A stretch of 44,228 nucleotides of DNA from Roseibium sp. (GTDB lineage: Bacteria > Pseudomonadota > Alphaproteobacteria > Rhizobiales > Stappiaceae). The stretch is taken from positions 1 to 44,228 of the forward strand of contig JAEPML010000030.1 in assembly GCA_017643925.1 (NCBI GenBank). Reading direction: 5' to 3'. The first letter of the stretch is position 1; every line of letters begins with the position of its first letter. Of this stretch, positions 40,853 through 44,228 are shown piece after piece. The notes under the pieces were generated by a model. The model had not been told where the DNA came from, ran no database searches, and worked only from the letters and a program-made list of their open reading frames with translations. A program made the position numbers and the translations under genes.

Positions 40853-41755
40853 ATGACTATCAAAATTGGGAACGCCCCCTGCTCGTGGGGCGTTGAATTC
40901 GCAGATGACCCGCGCAACCCGTCCTGGGAAAGAGTGCTCGATGAATGCCGGGACGCCGGCTATCGCGGTATTGAGCTTGGCCCGGTCGGCTTCATGCCGG
41001 AAGATCCGGCAGTGCTCGGGGACGCACTTGCCGCCCGCGAGCTGGAACTGATCGGCGGCGTCGTTTTCCGCCCCTTCCATGACCCGGCCAAATGGGATGA
41101 CGTCAAGGACGGATCGGTACGCACATGCGAGGCGCTCAAGGCACACGGCGCCCGGCACCTGGTGTTGATCGATTCCATCTCGCCCCGGCGCGCGCCAACT
41201 GCCGGACGTCCGGGAGAAGCCGAGCAGATGTCTTCGTCCGAATGGACTGACTACGTCTCGAAGATCCGCGATATCGCCAGGATGGGCACGGAAGAATACG
41301 GCCTCATCACGTCGATCCATCCCCATGCGGGCGGCTTCATGGATTTTGAAGAAGAGGTGGAGCGACTGCTCGGCGAGGTCGATGCGTCAATCCTGAAAAT
41401 CTGCCTGGATACCGGCCACAGCATCTACGCGGATTTTGATCCGGTTGCCTTCATGGACCGGCACATGGACCGGATATCCTATATGCATTTCAAGGATATC
41501 GACCCGGAGGTTCGCAAAAAGGTTGTTGCCAACCGGACTGATTTCTACGAGGCCTGCGGCGACGGTATTTTCTGCAATCTGGGCAAGGGTGCAGTCGACT
41601 TTCCGACCGTCAAGGCCCGGCTTGAAGCTGCCGGTTTCGACGGCTGGTGCACGGTCGAGCAGGATTGCGACCCCGACAAGGCGCAGTCTCCCCTTGACGA
41701 TGCCCGGGACAACCGGACCTATCTGCAATCCATTGGTTTTGAGGACGCAGCATGA
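40853..41755 (+). CDS. TIM-barrel sugar isomerase/epimerase family, inosose isomerase or dehydratase-like
   Basis: A 300-residue AP-endonuclease-2 type TIM barrel. The start IKIGNAPCSWGVEFADDP resembles a family of inositol-cluster isomerases and IolE/IolH-like proteins. Barrel metal-binding residues are visible in GLITSIHPHAGGFMD (His), SILKICLDTGHSIYADFDP (Asp/His) and SYMHFKDIDP (His). Glu in CTVEQDCD completes the set. The canonical IolE opening differs, so whether it is the inosose dehydratase or an inosose isomerase cannot be settled here; no other IolE candidate is in the window. The start at ATG 40853 is chosen over 40799, which overlaps the upstream gene. The stop overlaps the next gene by 4 bases. 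Confidence 0.85.
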   Translation: MTIKIGNAPCSWGVEFADDPRNPSWERVLDECRDAGYRGIELGPVGFMPEDPAVLGDALAARELELIGGVVFRPFHDPAKWDDVKDGSVRTCEALKAHGARHLVLIDSISPRRAPTAGRPGEAEQMSSSEWTDYVSKIRDIARMGTEEYGLITSIHPHAGGFMDFEEEVERLLGEVDASILKICLDTGHSIYADFDPVAFMDRHMDRISYMHFKDIDPEVRKKVVANRTDFYEACGDGIFCNLGKGAVDFPTVKARLEAAGFDGWCTVEQDCDPDKAQSPLDDARDNRTYLQSIGFEDAA

Positions 41756-42891
41756 GCAAGTTGTTATGGGGAATGATCGGTGGCGGCCAGGGATCGCAAA
41801 TCGGCCCGGCGCATCGCATCAGTGCCGGCCTTGATGGACATTACCGGCTCGCAGCGGGTGCTCTGGACATTGACCCGGAGCGCGGCAAGTCCTTCGCCAT
41901 GGAACTCGGCGTTGCTGAAGACCGCGCCTATGCAAACTGGCAGGACATGCTGGCAGGCGAGAAAGACCGCGAGGACCGTCTGGACCTCGTGACGATCGCG
42001 ACACCCAACGCGACGCATTACGAAATTTCCAAGGCTTTTCTTGAGGCGGGCTTCGATGTCCTGTGCGAAAAACCCCTCACGATGACTGCAGAAGAAGCAG
42101 AACACATCGTGGCGATCTCCCGGGAAACCGGCCGGATCTGCGCCGTCAATTACGGATATAGCGGCTATCCACTGGTCCGTCAGATGCGGGCGATGGTTGC
42201 CAATGGCGACCTCGGCAAGATCAGGCTGATGAAGGCTGAATTCGCTCACGGTTTCCATGCCGACGCGGCCGACGCCGACAATCCGCGCGTTCGCTGGCGC
42301 TATGACCCGGCACAGGCCGGCACCTCCGCGGTCTTTGCCGATGCAGGAATCCATGCCTTTCACATGGCCTGTTTCGTTGCAGGTCAGACACCGGTCGAGA
42401 TTTCGGCGGATTTTGCCTCACTCGTCGGTGATCGTCAGCTTGAAGACGATGCCATGATCAACATCCGCATGAACGAAGGCGCTCTTTGCCGCCTCTGGAC
42501 GAGTGCGGTTGCGGTCGGCCGCATGCACGGCCTCACGCTTCAGGTCTTCGGTGAAAAAGGCGGACTGTCCTGGCAGCAGCAACATCCCGACCAGTTGCTC
42601 TGGACACCTCTAAACGGCCGGACACAGGTCCTGGAGCGCGGCGATGGATCGCTCTCTGCCCAGGCGGTTCGGGCCTCCCGAATCGCAATCGGTCATGCCG
42701 AGGGTCTGCCCGTCGCCTTTGCCAATATCTATCACGACCTGGCAGATGTCCTGAAGGCCCGGAAGGAAGGCAGCGCGCCGGATCCCCTCGCACTGGACTA
42801 CCCGCAAGCGGAAGACGGGCTCTGGTCGATGAAGGCAATTGAAGCCGCAGCAGGTTCCGCGCGTTCAAAGGGCGCCTGGGTCACGCTCTGA
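41752..42891 (+). CDS. Gfo/Idh/MocA-family dehydrogenase (second inositol-type)
   Basis: A 379-residue oxidoreductase with the nucleotide-binding start LLWGMIGGGQGSQIGPAHRISAGLDG (GGGxGSxIGxxHR, typical of one Gfo/Idh subgroup). The catalytic phrase is AGFDVLCEKPLTMTAEEAEHI. It also has the AGTSAVFADAGIHAFHMA helix bearing the active His. Overlap with the TIM-barrel gene (ATGA) shows translational coupling. With the first dehydrogenase it may oxidise different inositol isomers or carry out an oxidation-isomerisation-reduction cycle; this is inference. It is the last gene of the plus-strand set and converges with the LacI gene. Confidence 0.9.
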   Translation: MSKLLWGMIGGGQGSQIGPAHRISAGLDGHYRLAAGALDIDPERGKSFAMELGVAEDRAYANWQDMLAGEKDREDRLDLVTIATPNATHYEISKAFLEAGFDVLCEKPLTMTAEEAEHIVAISRETGRICAVNYGYSGYPLVRQMRAMVANGDLGKIRLMKAEFAHGFHADAADADNPRVRWRYDPAQAGTSAVFADAGIHAFHMACFVAGQTPVEISADFASLVGDRQLEDDAMINIRMNEGALCRLWTSAVAVGRMHGLTLQVFGEKGGLSWQQQHPDQLLWTPLNGRTQVLERGDGSLSAQAVRASRIAIGHAEGLPVAFANIYHDLADVLKARKEGSAPDPLALDYPQAEDGLWSMKAIEAAAGSARSKGAWVTL

Positions 42892-42921
42892 AGCTCTTGA
42901 AATCGGCCGGTTCAGGAAAAC

Positions 42922-43932
42922 TCAGTTTCCGGACCGGTCAACCGGCTTCAAGGACCCCCGATCGACAATCGTGCAGGGAAACAGCCGGATTTCCGGGCTC
43001 CGGTCCGGGTTTTCAACCATCCCGACGACCAGCTCGACCGAGCTCATGATGATGTCCCGGATGGGCTGGCGGATCGTCGTCAGGGAATAGGCATCCCAAC
43101 CGGCCATGGCGATGTCGTTGAACCCGAGGAAACCGATTTCCTCCGGTATCTTCTTGCCTGCAGCCCGCACCGCATCCATCGCCCCCATGCAGATGAGATC
43201 ATCACCGCAGAAGACGGCTTCGATTGACGCATCAGCCAGAAGTTCGCTCATGGCCTCCCGTCCGGCCTTGTAGGTGTAATTCTCGGCAAACCCCTTTGCG
43301 ACCACATCAAGCTCGAGTTCCTTGGCCGTCCGCAGAAAACCGACAACCCGGTCCTTAGTCGATGTGGCTGATTCCGGCCCGCCCAACAACGCAACCTTCC
43401 TGTAGCCCCGCTCCTTGAAGGTGCGTGCCGCCATGCTTCCGCAGTGTTCATTGTCGATCCCGACAACATGCACGTTGGCATTTGCCTGGTATTTTCCGAA
43501 GGTGTGAATCACCGGAATTCCGGCTGTCTGGAAAGCATTGGCGAAGCTTGTCGGCAAGGTCGATGTCGCGACAATGACGCCATCGACGCTGTATTGCCGC
43601 AGCAACTCGACGAATTTCTTTGGTGATGTGTCCCCGGACAGATTCACCAGCAGAGGTCTGAAGCCACGCTTCTGCAATTCGCTCGTGAACAGGTCGAAGA
43701 CATCCAGAAAAGCGGGATTCTGAAAATTGTTGGCGACGAGGCCGATCAGCTTGGTCCGGTTGGTCGCCAGGCTGCGCGCGATGAGGGATGGCTTGTATCC
43801 AAGGGCCTTGGCAGCCTTTTCAACCTTCTCCCGGGTCTTGGCCGATACGCTGGCCCCGTCGGTAAATGTCCTGGACACGGCGGAACGTGAAACCCCTGCC
43901 CTTTCCGCGACTTCCTTCAGTGTAACCGCCAA
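42922..43932 (-). CDS. LacI-family transcriptional repressor
   Basis: A 336-residue repressor. The HTH spans residues about 1-48: VTLKEVAERAGVSRSAVSRTFTDG, then the hinge LGYKPSLIARSLATNRT. The ligand domain is a periplasmic-binding-protein fold: IGLVANNFQNPAFLDVFDLFTSEL, VHVVGIDNEHCGSMAARTFKERGYRKVALLGG and FCGDDLICMGAMDAVRAAGKKIPEE. It lies inside the inositol locus between the dehydrogenase operon and the ABC transporter. Two TTGCAA palindromes in the flanking promoter regions, one 74 bases before its own start, fit autoregulation and control of both divergent units. The ligand is probably an inositol pathway intermediate. Confidence 0.93.
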   Translation of the reverse strand: MAVTLKEVAERAGVSRSAVSRTFTDGASVSAKTREKVEKAAKALGYKPSLIARSLATNRTKLIGLVANNFQNPAFLDVFDLFTSELQKRGFRPLLVNLSGDTSPKKFVELLRQYSVDGVIVATSTLPTSFANAFQTAGIPVIHTFGKYQANANVHVVGIDNEHCGSMAARTFKERGYRKVALLGGPESATSTKDRVVGFLRTAKELELDVVAKGFAENYTYKAGREAMSELLADASIEAVFCGDDLICMGAMDAVRAAGKKIPEEIGFLGFNDIAMAGWDAYSLTTIRQPIRDIIMSSVELVVGMVENPDRSPEIRLFPCTIVDRGSLKPVDRSGN

Positions 43933-44005
43933 GTCCTCGACCCAACCCGTTTGCCGTTATTTCTCCTTGTAAAAGCTACACGATTGACTTCGCCCGTCAA
44001 ATTTT

Positions 44006-44021
44006 TTGCAACCGGTTGCAA
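44006..44021. promoter_or_regulatory. LacI-family operator 2
   Basis: TTGCAACCGGTTGCAA, a perfect 16-bp palindrome flanked by T-runs, between the LacI gene and the ABC binding-protein gene. Arms are identical to operator 1 (39656-39675); only the centre (ACCGGT versus GCGG) differs slightly. Confidence 0.85.
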
Positions 44022-44113
44022 TTTTTTTCCGATTATGCTTCTCTGAATGCAGGCACGAAAAAACACCGTGGGTGTTCCCGCGGCGAGTGCCAACAATTCA
44101 TTGGGAGGAACAT

Positions 44114-44228
44114 ATGAAGAAGACACTTATTGCGATGGCGGCAGCAGCTGTTGCGTTTACGGGATTGACGGCGCCGTCTTATGCTGAGGGCGAGCGTTTT
44201 GTCCTGATCAGCCATGCGCCGGACAGCG
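44114..44228 (+). CDS. sugar ABC transporter substrate-binding protein (N-terminal part)
   Basis: The window ends inside this gene; 38 codons are visible. ATG 44114 follows GGGAGGAA. The start MKKTLIAMAAAAVAFTG is a Sec signal peptide with cleavage near TAPSYA/EG. The mature protein opens GERFVLISHAPDS, a pattern typical of periplasmic binding proteins for ribose/inositol-type sugars (COG1879). Operator 2 lies 93 bases upstream, so import is probably under the same repressor as catabolism. Downstream permease and ATPase genes should lie to the right. Confidence 0.75.
   Translation, partial: MKKTLIAMAAAAVAFTGLTAPSYAEGERFVLISHAPDS

Noticed and set aside
1..44228. CRISPR array, prophage, insertion sequence or toxin-antitoxin pair
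   Set aside because: No regularly spaced direct repeats, transposase, integrase or phage structural proteins were seen; the repeats present are isolated palindromes.

Overview
This 44.2 kb window is a GC-rich chromosomal segment with dense, short-spaced operons. Gene content and protein style point to a marine-type alphaproteobacterium of the Stappiaceae (Labrenzia/Roseibium/Stappia-like): form I CO dehydrogenase, TAXI- and DctP-type TRAP transporters, ergothioneine genes, a long one-piece PntA, and an inositol catabolic cluster under a LacI regulator. The taxonomic placement is inference; no rRNA or marker alignment was possible. I saw no tRNA, rRNA, insertion sequence, phage gene or CRISPR array.

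Layout. 1-355: C-terminus of a TRAP (DctP) solute-binding protein, then a hairpin. 485-3310: a secreted Sel1-repeat protein (minus) back to back with a di-haem cytochrome c peroxidase whose start codon is unclear, then a YeiH-type membrane protein. 3510-5030: metG, followed by a repeat-rich gap. 5302-6215: a TetR regulator and a YciI-like protein behind two tandem 18-bp palindromes. 6751-8960: egtB-egtD (ergothioneine) behind a structured AT-rich leader. 9076-9702: LysE exporter. 9936-15070: an RpiR regulator, a TAXI TRAP binding protein, a fused TRAP permease and a universal stress protein, apparently one operon. 15365-16237: YghU-like glutathione transferase. 16625-19654: pntA-pntB. 19728-24845 (minus): a carbohydrate ABC importer (binding protein, two permeases, ATPase) with an NAD-type dehydrogenase gene embedded in the operon.

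25422-34931 is a carbon monoxide dehydrogenase cluster in the order coxC-M-S-L-D-E-F-G known from carboxydotrophs, with the AYRCSFR active-site motif in CoxL. CoxMSL form the enzyme. CoxD, E and F are maturation factors for the Mo/Cu centre, CoxG is a membrane-linked accessory, and the MHYT-LytTR protein is the probable sensor/regulator. A 61-residue one-helix membrane protein follows coxG with its own strong ribosome binding site; I do not recognise it.

35037-44228 is an inositol catabolic locus: iolD-iolC-iolB-aldolase on the minus strand; divergently, two Gfo/Idh/MocA dehydrogenases flanking a TIM-barrel isomerase/dehydratase; then a LacI-family repressor (minus) and the start of a sugar ABC binding protein (plus). 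Near-identical palindromes (core TTGCAA-N4-TTGCAA) lie in both divergent promoter regions and are probably the repressor's operators, tying import and catabolism into one regulon.

The items most worth a second look are the unrecognised small membrane protein after coxG, the 21-bp-spaced direct repeats upstream of coxM that may be the LytTR site, the tandem TetR operators, the structured egtB leader, the long inverted repeat between coxL and coxD, and the missing canonical start of the cytochrome peroxidase.
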